Assembly: GCF_024753215.1 (NCBI RefSeq)
Contig: NZ_JANUGV010000001.1
Location: 1,302,001 to 1,366,000 of the forward strand
Direction: 5' to 3'
DNA length: 64,000 nt
From: Massilia solisilvae
GTDB taxonomy: Bacteria > Pseudomonadota > Gammaproteobacteria > Burkholderiales > Burkholderiaceae_D
Under the pieces are notes generated by a model. That model saw only the letters and a program-made list of their open reading frames with translations. It did no database searches and was not told the DNA's origin. Below are positions 17,549 through 24,176 of this stretch, piece by piece. How positions within the stretch are numbered: position 1 is the stretch's first letter; each line of letters starts with the position of its first letter. The position numbers and the translations under genes were made by a program.

Positions 17549-19378
17549 ATGTCCACCTTCCGCCCGCGCGCCCTGCGCACCGCGCTCGCCACCCTGTTCG
17601 TTCCCCTGATGCTAGGCGCGGCCCTGCCGCCGGTTGCGCTCGCCGAGCCGGCCGTCAAAGCGGCGGCCGTCAAGCCGAATGCCGCCTTCAACCTGTGGGC
17701 CGACAAGTTCGCCGAAGACTGGGTGCGCCTGAACCCGCAACTGGCGACCAGCACCCAGTACTTCTCCGGCAAGGAACAGGACGCGCTCGACCGCCAGCTG
17801 ACCCCGATCACCGATGCGCAGCGCCAGAAGGTGCGCGCGCTGGCCCGCGCCGGCATCGCCAGGCTGGACAAATTCCTGGCCGGCCCGCTGGACGGCGACC
17901 AGCGCATCTCGGCCGCGACCATGCGCTGGTCGCTGCAAAAGACGGTCGAGGGCGAACCCTTCGAGGACTACAACTTCATCTTTTCTCAGTTCAGCGGCGT
18001 GCACGTCTCGCTGGTCAATTTCATGACCCAGACCCACCCGCTGCGCCGCGCCGCCGACGTGGACAGCTACCTGGCGCGCCTGGACCAGGTGGCCACCCGC
18101 ATCGACGAAGCGCTGGCGCGGGGGCGCGCTGCCGCAGCACGCAACCTGATCCCGCCGCGCGTGATCCTCGAACGTGCCCAGGACCAGGTCAACATTTTCC
18201 TCAAGCCGGAAGCGGCGCAGAACGTGCTGGTGACCTCGTTGGACAAGCGCAGCGCCAACTTGTCGGACCTGAGCCCGGAGGCGCGCGCCGCCGCGGTCGC
18301 CCGCGCGACCCGCGTGGTGCAGGAGAAGATCATTCCCGCCTACGCCCGCGTGAAGGACTTCATGGCCGAAATCCACCCGCGTACCGGCAATGTGGTCGGC
18401 ATCTCGCGCCTGCCCGATGGCGCTGCCGCCTACCAGCACTACCTGTCCAACTTCACCAGCACCCGCCTCACCGCCGAGCAGATCCACGCGATCGGCCTGC
18501 GCGAGGTCGCGCGGATCGAAGCGGAGATGGACAAGCACCTGCGCGAGCTGGGCTACAGCGAGGGCACGGTCGAAGCGCGCATGAAGCAGCTCGACGCCAC
18601 CTTCCAGCCCAAGGTGGAGGGCGATCCGCGTCCGGAGCTGCTGGCGCGCTACGCCGGCATCGTCAAGGACGCGCAGGCCAGGAGCGAAAGCCTGTTCAAC
18701 CTGAAGCCGGCCGCGCCGGTGGAAGTGCGGCGCGAGCCGGCGCTGACCGAGCCATCGGCCTCGGCGCACTATTCGCTGCCGGCGCCGGACGGCAGCCGCC
18801 CGGGCATCTTCTGGGTCCCGATGCGCGGGCCGAAGTTCGACATGATCCGCATGCGCAGCCTGTCGTACCACGAGGCGGTGCCGGGCCACCACTTCCAGCT
18901 CGCGATCCAGCAGGAGCAGAAGGGGCTGCCGAAGTACCGCGCCAACCGCATCTTCGGCGGCGGCAGCGCGCACAGCGAAGGCTGGGGCCTGTACGCGGAG
19001 CGCCTGGCGGTGGAGCAGGGCTGGTACCAGGGCGACGTGCCCAGCCTGTTGGGCGCGCTCGGCTCCGAACTGTTCCGCGCGCGCCGGCTGGTGGTGGACA
19101 CCGGCATGCACGCCAAGGGCTGGACGCGCGAGCAGGCGATCGACTTCGGCATCAACAAGGAAGAGGTGGAGCGCTACATCGCCTGGCCGGGCCAGGCCAA
19201 CGCCTACATGATCGGCATGCTGCGCATCCTGGAGCTGCGCGAGGAGGCAAAGACGGCGCTCGGGGCCAAGTTCTCGCTACCGGCCTTCCACGACGTGGTG
19301 CTGCGCACCGGCTCGGTGCCGCTGGACGTGCTGGGGGATGTAGTGCACCGCTGGATCGACCAGCAGAAAAACAGCTGA
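17549..19378 (+). CDS. DUF885 family exported peptidase-like protein
   Basis: A 609-residue protein starting with a Sec signal peptide (RTALATLFVPLMLGAALPPVALA). The DUF885 domain fills the rest. The zinc-peptidase-like motif YHEAVPGHHFQLAIQ (His441-Glu442, HxHH-like end) and GGSAHSEGWGLYAERLA are present, so this is a probable periplasmic metallopeptidase of unknown substrate. The start at 17549 has AGAGA upstream; 17507 gives a 14-residue extension before the signal peptide and is less likely. It is not obviously part of the cco operon and is convergent with fnr. Confidence 0.85.
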   Translation: MSTFRPRALRTALATLFVPLMLGAALPPVALAEPAVKAAAVKPNAAFNLWADKFAEDWVRLNPQLATSTQYFSGKEQDALDRQLTPITDAQRQKVRALARAGIARLDKFLAGPLDGDQRISAATMRWSLQKTVEGEPFEDYNFIFSQFSGVHVSLVNFMTQTHPLRRAADVDSYLARLDQVATRIDEALARGRAAAARNLIPPRVILERAQDQVNIFLKPEAAQNVLVTSLDKRSANLSDLSPEARAAAVARATRVVQEKIIPAYARVKDFMAEIHPRTGNVVGISRLPDGAAAYQHYLSNFTSTRLTAEQIHAIGLREVARIEAEMDKHLRELGYSEGTVEARMKQLDATFQPKVEGDPRPELLARYAGIVKDAQARSESLFNLKPAAPVEVRREPALTEPSASAHYSLPAPDGSRPGIFWVPMRGPKFDMIRMRSLSYHEAVPGHHFQLAIQQEQKGLPKYRANRIFGGGSAHSEGWGLYAERLAVEQGWYQGDVPSLLGALGSELFRARRLVVDTGMHAKGWTREQAIDFGINKEEVERYIAWPGQANAYMIGMLRILELREEAKTALGAKFSLPAFHDVVLRTGSVPLDVLGDVVHRWIDQQKNS

Positions 19379-19404
19379 GGCCATTCGCGCCACTGCCGTT
19401 GCCC

Positions 19405-19514
19405 CGTCGTCCCCACGAAGGCGGGGACCCATGCTGAGTTTGCAGCGAGGCGGCTGATATTGTGGCCGCGGGCTCGCACAATCAGCATGGGTTCCCGCCT
19501 CCGCGGGAACGACG
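19405..19514. repeat. Long imperfect inverted repeat, family 2
   Basis: CGTCGTCCCCACGAAGGCGGGGACCC then ATGCTGA on the left faces TCAGCAT then GGGTTCCCGCCTCCGCGGGAACGACG on the right, with a ~40-base middle. The same outer arms occur at 43248-43344 and 52231-52346. It lies between the convergent DUF885 and fnr genes. Confidence 0.8.
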
Positions 19515-19535
19515 TATCTTAGGCTAACAAATGAA

Positions 19536-19566
19536 AAGGGGTTCCGGCTTGCGCGCGGAACCCCTT
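19536..19566 (-). terminator. Strong hairpin after fnr
   Basis: AAGGGGTTCCG and CGGAACCCCTT form a perfect 11-bp stem with a nine-base loop. On the minus strand the stem is followed by TTTTCAT, a short U-tract, 20 bases after the fnr stop. It could also stop rightward transcription from DUF885. Confidence 0.75.
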
Positions 19567-19586
19567 CGATGTTTCAGCGGCCAGGT

Positions 19587-20357
19587 TCAGGCCATCGGGC
19601 TGCACTGCTCCGTGCCCGCGGCCATGGCCTTGAGCTTGGCCGGATCGAGCAGCGTCACTTCGCGCTTGTCCACCGCCAGCCAGCCCTGCTTCTTGAAGCG
19701 CGACAGCAGCCGGCTGACGCTCTCGATGGTCAGGCCCAGGTAGTTGCCGATATCTTCGCGCGACATGCGCAGCTGGAAGGTGTTGGGCGAATAGCCGCGC
19801 GCGGCGTAGCGTGCCGACAGGTTGATCAGGAACACCGCAAAACGCTGCTCGGCGCGCATGTTGCCCAGCAACAGCATGACATTCTGCTCGCGCGTGATTT
19901 CCTGGCTCATGATGCGGTGGAAGTGGCGCAGCAGCGCCGGCACCTCGCCGAACAGTTCTTCGAGGCGGTGGAACGGGATCTCGCACACCTCGCTGTCTTC
20001 CAGCGCGACCGCATCGCAGTAGTGGCGGTCGCCGCTGATCGCATCCATCCCCAGCAGCTCGCCGGCCATCTGGAAGCCGGTGATCTGCGCCTCGCCCGCG
20101 GCATTGATGTGGTAGGTCTTGAAGTGCCCGAAGCGCACCGCGTACAGGTTGCGGAACGGCTCGTTCATCTTGTACAGCGGCTCGTCGCGCTCCAGGCGGC
20201 GGCGCTTGCCGATGATCTGGTCGAGGCGGTTGATGTCACAATCCTCGAGGCCCATCGGCAGGCAAAGCTGATGCATGCTGCATGCAGCGCAACTCTTCTT
20301 CAACGCGGTGACGTTGAGCGTAGTGGGGTCTGCCGAGAACGTGAGCGGTTGGGGCAT
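19587..20357 (-). CDS. fnr: Oxygen-sensing transcriptional regulator FNR
   Basis: A 256-residue CRP/FNR-family regulator with the full [4Fe-4S] ligand set: Cys23, Cys26 and Cys32 (SCAACSMHQLCLP, the C-x2-C-x5-C spacing) and Cys125 (DSEVCEIPF). The C-terminal helix-turn-helix reads DIGNYLGLTIESVSRLLSRF; the Glu-Ser-Val-Ser-Arg of the recognition helix predicts TTGAT half-sites, which is what the boxes at 4823, 12034 and 55237 show. So sensor and likely targets are in one window. It is transcribed away from cydA, with 229 bases between them that contain no full FNR box, only a single TTGAT half-site near 20419. Confidence 0.95.
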   Translation of the reverse strand: MPQPLTFSADPTTLNVTALKKSCAACSMHQLCLPMGLEDCDINRLDQIIGKRRRLERDEPLYKMNEPFRNLYAVRFGHFKTYHINAAGEAQITGFQMAGELLGMDAISGDRHYCDAVALEDSEVCEIPFHRLEELFGEVPALLRHFHRIMSQEITREQNVMLLLGNMRAEQRFAVFLINLSARYAARGYSPNTFQLRMSREDIGNYLGLTIESVSRLLSRFKKQGWLAVDKREVTLLDPAKLKAMAAGTEQCSPMA

Positions 20358-20509
20358 ACGGTAAAAAAAGGTGTGGGATCGAGCAGATTATAACGGCCTC
20401 GTGGGCAACCTGCCGGGAAAATTGATTTTGTGCTTGTCTCTCGGGAAACAAAACTGTGGCGAAATCGCCCGGTGGCTTGACAACTTCGCCAGCCTTCTTC
20501 GCCGTGTCC

Positions 20510-20529
20510 GCCGGATCGGAAAATCCGGC
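20510..20529. other. Hairpin in the fnr-cydA intergenic region
   Basis: GCCGGAT and ATCCGGC form a perfect 7-bp stem with a six-base loop, 58 bases before the cydA start. It may be part of the cydA leader. The rest of 20358-20586 holds no gene; I saw no convincing full operator. Confidence 0.4.
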
Positions 20530-20586
20530 AACCGTGCGCGCGGGCGACCATGGTAGATTTTGCACGGGTCGCGCAGAGGAGAGCTC

Positions 20587-22038
20587 ATGTTCGGACTGAC
20601 GGCGGTGGACCTCGCACGCTTGCAATTCGCGTTCACGATGGCCTTCCACATCCTGTTTCCGGCCATCACCATTGGCCTGGCCAGCTACCTGGCCGTGCTC
20701 GAACTGTGCTGGCTGCGCACCGGCCGCCAGGTGTTCCTCGACCTGTACCACTACTGGATCAAGATCTTCTCGGTCAACTTCGGCATGGGGGTGGTGTCGG
20801 GCATCGTCATGGCCTACCAGTTCGGCACCAACTGGAGCTTCTTTTCCGAATTCGCGGGCGGCGTTGCCGGCCCGCTCCTGAGTTACGAGGTGCTGACCGC
20901 GTTCTTCCTCGAGGCGGGCTTTCTCGGGGTTATGCTGTTCGGGTGGAACCGGGTCGGTCCCGGCCTGCATTTCCTGGCCACCTGCCTGGTGGCCCTGGGC
21001 ACGCTGGTGTCCGCCACCTGGATTTTGGGCGCCAATAGCTGGATGCAGACCCCGCAAGGCTATGAAATCGTTAATGGCAAGGCGATCCCGGTGGACTGGA
21101 TCGCGGTGATCTTCAACCCCTCGTTCCCGTACCGGCTGATGCACATGGCCGTGGCCGCCTTTCTGTCGACGGCGCTGTTCGTGGGCGCGACCGGCGCCTG
21201 GCACCTGCTCAAGGGCAATGACCAGCCGGCGGTGCGCACCATGCTGTCGATGGCCATGTGGATGATGGCCATTGTGGCCCCGATCCAGGCCGCCATTGGT
21301 GACGCGCACGGGCTCAACACGGCCGAGCACCAGCCGGCCAAGGTCGCAGCCCTCGAAGGGCACTGGGAAAACGGACCGCCGGAGCAGGGCATGCCGCTGA
21401 TCCTGTTCGGCATGCCTGACATGCAGCAGGAACGGACCAAGTATGCGGTCGAGGTGCCGCATCTGGGCAGCGTGATCCTCACCCACAGCTGGAATGGTCA
21501 ACTCAAGGGCTTGAAGGCCTTCCCGCGCGAGCTGCGGCCCAACGCGCTGATCGTGTTCTGGAGCTTTCGCCTCATGGTCGGCCTGGGCCTGTTGATGATC
21601 GCGCTCGGCTTCTGGAGCCTGTGGCTGCGGCGGGGAGGGCGCCTGTTCGGCAACCGTGCCTTCCTCAAGGCGGCCGTGGCGATGGGACCGGCCGGGCTGG
21701 TGGCCTTGCTGGCCGGCTGGGTCACCACCGAGGTCGGGCGCCAGCCCTGGGTGGTGTACGGCGTGATGCGTACCGCCGATGGCGCCTCGGCCCACGCGGT
21801 GGCGCCCGTCGCGCTCACCTTGCTGCTGTTCGTGGTCAGCTATGTGTTCGTGTTCGGGGCCGGCTTTGCCTACGTGCTGCGGCTCGCGCATAAGGGGCCG
21901 CAGCCGTTCGACATGCGCCAGCCGCCCGAGGGCGGGCCCGGCCGCGAGCGTACCCCCATGCGCCCGCTCTCGGCGGCCGAAGAGGGCCCGGACGAGGGCC
22001 TGCCGCTGCCGGCCGCCAAGGGCGCCACCGGGAGCTGA
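20587..22038 (+). CDS. cydA: Cytochrome bd-type (CIO) ubiquinol oxidase subunit I
   Basis: A 483-residue membrane subunit that oxidises quinol and reduces oxygen. It opens LARLQFAFTMAFHILFPA with the heme His, and GRQPWVVYGVMRTADG is the conserved C-terminal stretch. The length and the short quinol loop (around 245-300) match the cyanide-insensitive CioA group rather than the ~520-residue E. coli CydA. ATG 20587 follows GAGGAGAG; an ATG at 20560 would add nine unrelated residues. It forms an operon with cydB (two-base gap) and the DUF2474 gene. Confidence 0.93.
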   Translation: MFGLTAVDLARLQFAFTMAFHILFPAITIGLASYLAVLELCWLRTGRQVFLDLYHYWIKIFSVNFGMGVVSGIVMAYQFGTNWSFFSEFAGGVAGPLLSYEVLTAFFLEAGFLGVMLFGWNRVGPGLHFLATCLVALGTLVSATWILGANSWMQTPQGYEIVNGKAIPVDWIAVIFNPSFPYRLMHMAVAAFLSTALFVGATGAWHLLKGNDQPAVRTMLSMAMWMMAIVAPIQAAIGDAHGLNTAEHQPAKVAALEGHWENGPPEQGMPLILFGMPDMQQERTKYAVEVPHLGSVILTHSWNGQLKGLKAFPRELRPNALIVFWSFRLMVGLGLLMIALGFWSLWLRRGGRLFGNRAFLKAAVAMGPAGLVALLAGWVTTEVGRQPWVVYGVMRTADGASAHAVAPVALTLLLFVVSYVFVFGAGFAYVLRLAHKGPQPFDMRQPPEGGPGRERTPMRPLSAAEEGPDEGLPLPAAKGATGS

Positions 22039-22040
22039 CC

Positions 22041-23048
22041 ATGGGCGTGGATACTGCCTCGATCTGGGTCGTCATCATCTTTTTCGCGGTGTTCATGTAC
22101 GTGGTCATGGACGGCTTCGACCTGGGCATCGGCATGCTGTTTCCGTTCGTGCGCCAGCGGCACGACCGCGACGTGATGATGAATACCGTTGCGCCGGTGT
22201 GGGACGGCAACGAGACCTGGCTGGTGCTGGGCGGCGAGACGCTGCTGGCGGCCTTTCCGGTGGCCTACTCGATCATCCTGTCGGCGCTGTACCTGCCGCT
22301 CATCTTCATGCTGGTGGGCCTGATCTTTCGCGGCGTGGCCTTCGAGTTCCGCTTCAAGGCGCGCGAACACGAGCGGCATGTCTGGGACAAGGCCTTCATC
22401 GCCGGTTCGTTCGTCGCGGCATTCTTCCAGGGCGTGGCGCTGGGCGTGTTCCTGGAAGGAATCCCGGTCTCCGGCCGTACCTACGCCGGCGGCGTGCTGG
22501 ACTGGCTGGCGCCGTTCCCGCTGCTGGCCGGGGCAGGCGTGATCCTCGCCTACGCGCTGCTGGGCAGCACCTGGCTGATCATGAAGACGGAAGGGGAGCT
22601 GCACCGGCGCATGATCGAGGTGGCCGCGCCGCTTGCGGGGCTGGTGCTGCTGGCGATCATCGCGGTGAGCATCTGGACCCCGCTGCGCCACCACGACGTG
22701 GCCGAACGCTGGTTCAGTTTTCCCAACATCGTGTTCCTGTCGCCGGTGCCGCTGCTGGTGCTGGCCGCGTTGGCGGTGCTGGTGCGCTCGCTCAGGGGCG
22801 CGCCGCACCGGGTGCCGTTCCTGATGGCGCTCTCACTCGTGTTCCTGGGCTACAGCGGCATGGCGATCAGCATCTGGCCGCACATCGTCCCGCCCACGAT
22901 CACCATCTGGGAAGCCGCGTCCTCGCCGTCCAGCCACGGGTTCCTGCTGGTGGGCACGCTGTTCATCATCCCGTTCATCCTGATGTACACCGCCTGGTCG
23001 TACTGGGTGTTTCGCGGCAAGGTACGCACCTCGGAGGGCTACCACTGA
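22041..23048 (+). CDS. cydB: Cytochrome bd-type (CIO) ubiquinol oxidase subunit II
   Basis: A 335-residue partner of CydA with about eight transmembrane helices. VVMDGFDLGIGMLFPF and VWDGNETWLVLGGETLLAAFP are the conserved CydB stretches, and SPSSHGFLLVGTLFIIPFIL lies near the end. Its start is two bases after cydA and its stop shares one base with the next small gene (TGATG). With fnr adjacent it forms a second low-oxygen oxidase next to cbb3. Confidence 0.93.
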   Translation: MGVDTASIWVVIIFFAVFMYVVMDGFDLGIGMLFPFVRQRHDRDVMMNTVAPVWDGNETWLVLGGETLLAAFPVAYSIILSALYLPLIFMLVGLIFRGVAFEFRFKAREHERHVWDKAFIAGSFVAAFFQGVALGVFLEGIPVSGRTYAGGVLDWLAPFPLLAGAGVILAYALLGSTWLIMKTEGELHRRMIEVAAPLAGLVLLAIIAVSIWTPLRHHDVAERWFSFPNIVFLSPVPLLVLAALAVLVRSLRGAPHRVPFLMALSLVFLGYSGMAISIWPHIVPPTITIWEAASSPSSHGFLLVGTLFIIPFILMYTAWSYWVFRGKVRTSEGYH

Positions 23049-23182
23049 TGCGGCGACGCATGCGCCTGTGGCTGGGCCGCGTTGGCTGGATGACCGCGCT
23101 GTGGGCGGGCGGGGTGGCGGCGCTGGCCGCCGTCGCGCTGCTGCTGCGCGTGCTGATGCACGTGGCCGGCATGCACCGTTAA
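23048..23182 (+). CDS. DUF2474 microprotein of the CIO oxidase
   Basis: A 44-residue basic, single-helix protein: MRRRMRLWLGRVGWMTALW then a hydrophobic GGVAALAAVALLLRVLM. DUF2474 proteins are encoded after cioAB and are thought to be the CydX-like third subunit. The ATG overlaps the cydB stop by one base (TGATG), which supports real translation of an ORF this short. The 82 bases after it contain the leader of the formate dehydrogenase operon. Confidence 0.8.
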   Translation: MRRRMRLWLGRVGWMTALWAGGVAALAAVALLLRVLMHVAGMHR

Positions 23183-23264
23183 CCATTGCACTCCAACCGT
23201 GCGCGCCTCAGGCGGGGGACTGGATAAACTTCCCATGTACCTTTGCTAACGGGAGAACAGTCCA

Positions 23265-23936
23265 GTGCACGTGCAAATTGCGCAACCCGGCCATCGTGAT
23301 GCAGGCACCGTTGGCGTGCCGCTCCCCCTGTCCGGTGAGGATCAGGCGCGCGCCGACCTGTACGGTCTGCTTGCGCGCCTGCTGTTTGCCCCGCCGGACG
23401 CCGGCCTGCTGGCCGCGCTGGCCGCGGCCGAGCCGATTTGCGCGACCGGCGGCGCGCTGCCGCTGGAGCAGACCTGGCGCAAGCTCGCGCTGGCTGCCAC
23501 TGTCACCGAGGCGGACGCGGTGGCGGACGAGTTCAACGCGCTGTTCGTCAGCATCGGCACGCCCCGGCTCAATCCCTACGAATCGTTCTACCTGTCCGGC
23601 TACATCAACGACAAGCCGCTGGCCGACCTGCGCGCCGACCTGGCCGCGCTGCACCTGGCGCGCGCCGGCAACGCCGGCGAGTTCGAGGACCACCTGGGCG
23701 CCATGTGCGAAACCATGCGCATCCTCGTCACCGGTGCGCCCGGCCTGCCGCGCCAGCCGCTGGCGCGCCAGAAGTGGTTTTTCGAGCGGCACATTGCGCC
23801 CTGGTACGCGCGCTGCCTGGCAGACATTTCCGCCGACGAGCAGGCCAGCTTCTACCGCCTGGTGGCCGCCTTCGCGCAGGCGTTTTTCGCGGTCGAGGCC
23901 GAGGCCTTTGCATTCGAGGAGAGCATCGATGACTGA
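23265..23936 (+). CDS. TorD/DmsD family molybdoenzyme chaperone
   Basis: A 223-residue all-helical cytosolic chaperone that would bind the Tat leader or fold the molybdoenzyme encoded two genes downstream. RADLYGLLARLLFAPPDAGL, EFNALFVSIGTPRLNPYES and EDHLGAMCETMRIL match the TorD fold (the PYES region follows the family's P-Y-x-S). The start is GTG 23265, with GGGAGA nine bases upstream; GTG 23271 is the alternative. It overlaps the next gene by eight bases, making it the first gene of the formate dehydrogenase operon. Confidence 0.85.
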   Translation: MHVQIAQPGHRDAGTVGVPLPLSGEDQARADLYGLLARLLFAPPDAGLLAALAAAEPICATGGALPLEQTWRKLALAATVTEADAVADEFNALFVSIGTPRLNPYESFYLSGYINDKPLADLRADLAALHLARAGNAGEFEDHLGAMCETMRILVTGAPGLPRQPLARQKWFFERHIAPWYARCLADISADEQASFYRLVAAFAQAFFAVEAEAFAFEESIDD

Positions 23937-24156
23937 GCAAGAACAGCACGGGGCCAGCGCCGCGCTGGCCGGCCCCGATCCGCAGCGCCGCGGCTTTCTC
24001 AAGGCACTCCCACTGGGCGCGCTGGCCGCCGCCGTCGGTGGCGCCGCGTCGGCCGAACCTGTCGCGGCCGCCGCGCCGGCGCCGGCAACGCAAGCCGGCG
24101 GCTATCGTGAAACCGAACACATTCGACGTTATTACCGCACCGCCGCCTACTGGTGA
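23929..24156 (+). CDS. Formate dehydrogenase operon Tat-leader small protein
   Basis: A 75-residue protein with a twin-arginine signal (PQRRGFLKALPLGALAAAVG) and a short mature part ending TEHIRRYYRTAAYW. This matches the small Tat-target protein often found just before fdhA in beta- and gammaproteobacteria (the YYRTAxYW end is typical). Its function is unknown; a role in escort or membrane docking of the enzyme is inferred. It overlaps the chaperone gene by eight bases and is followed by fdhA after 20 bases. Confidence 0.8.
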   Translation: MTEQEQHGASAALAGPDPQRRGFLKALPLGALAAAVGGAASAEPVAAAAPAPATQAGGYRETEHIRRYYRTAAYW

Positions 24157-24176
24157 GCGCGGCGAAGGAGTGGGCC

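Noticed and set aside
20415..20432. Possible FNR site in the fnr-cydA gap (AATTGATTTTGTGC)
   Set aside because: Only the TTGAT half-site is present; the second half does not match, so it was not called.
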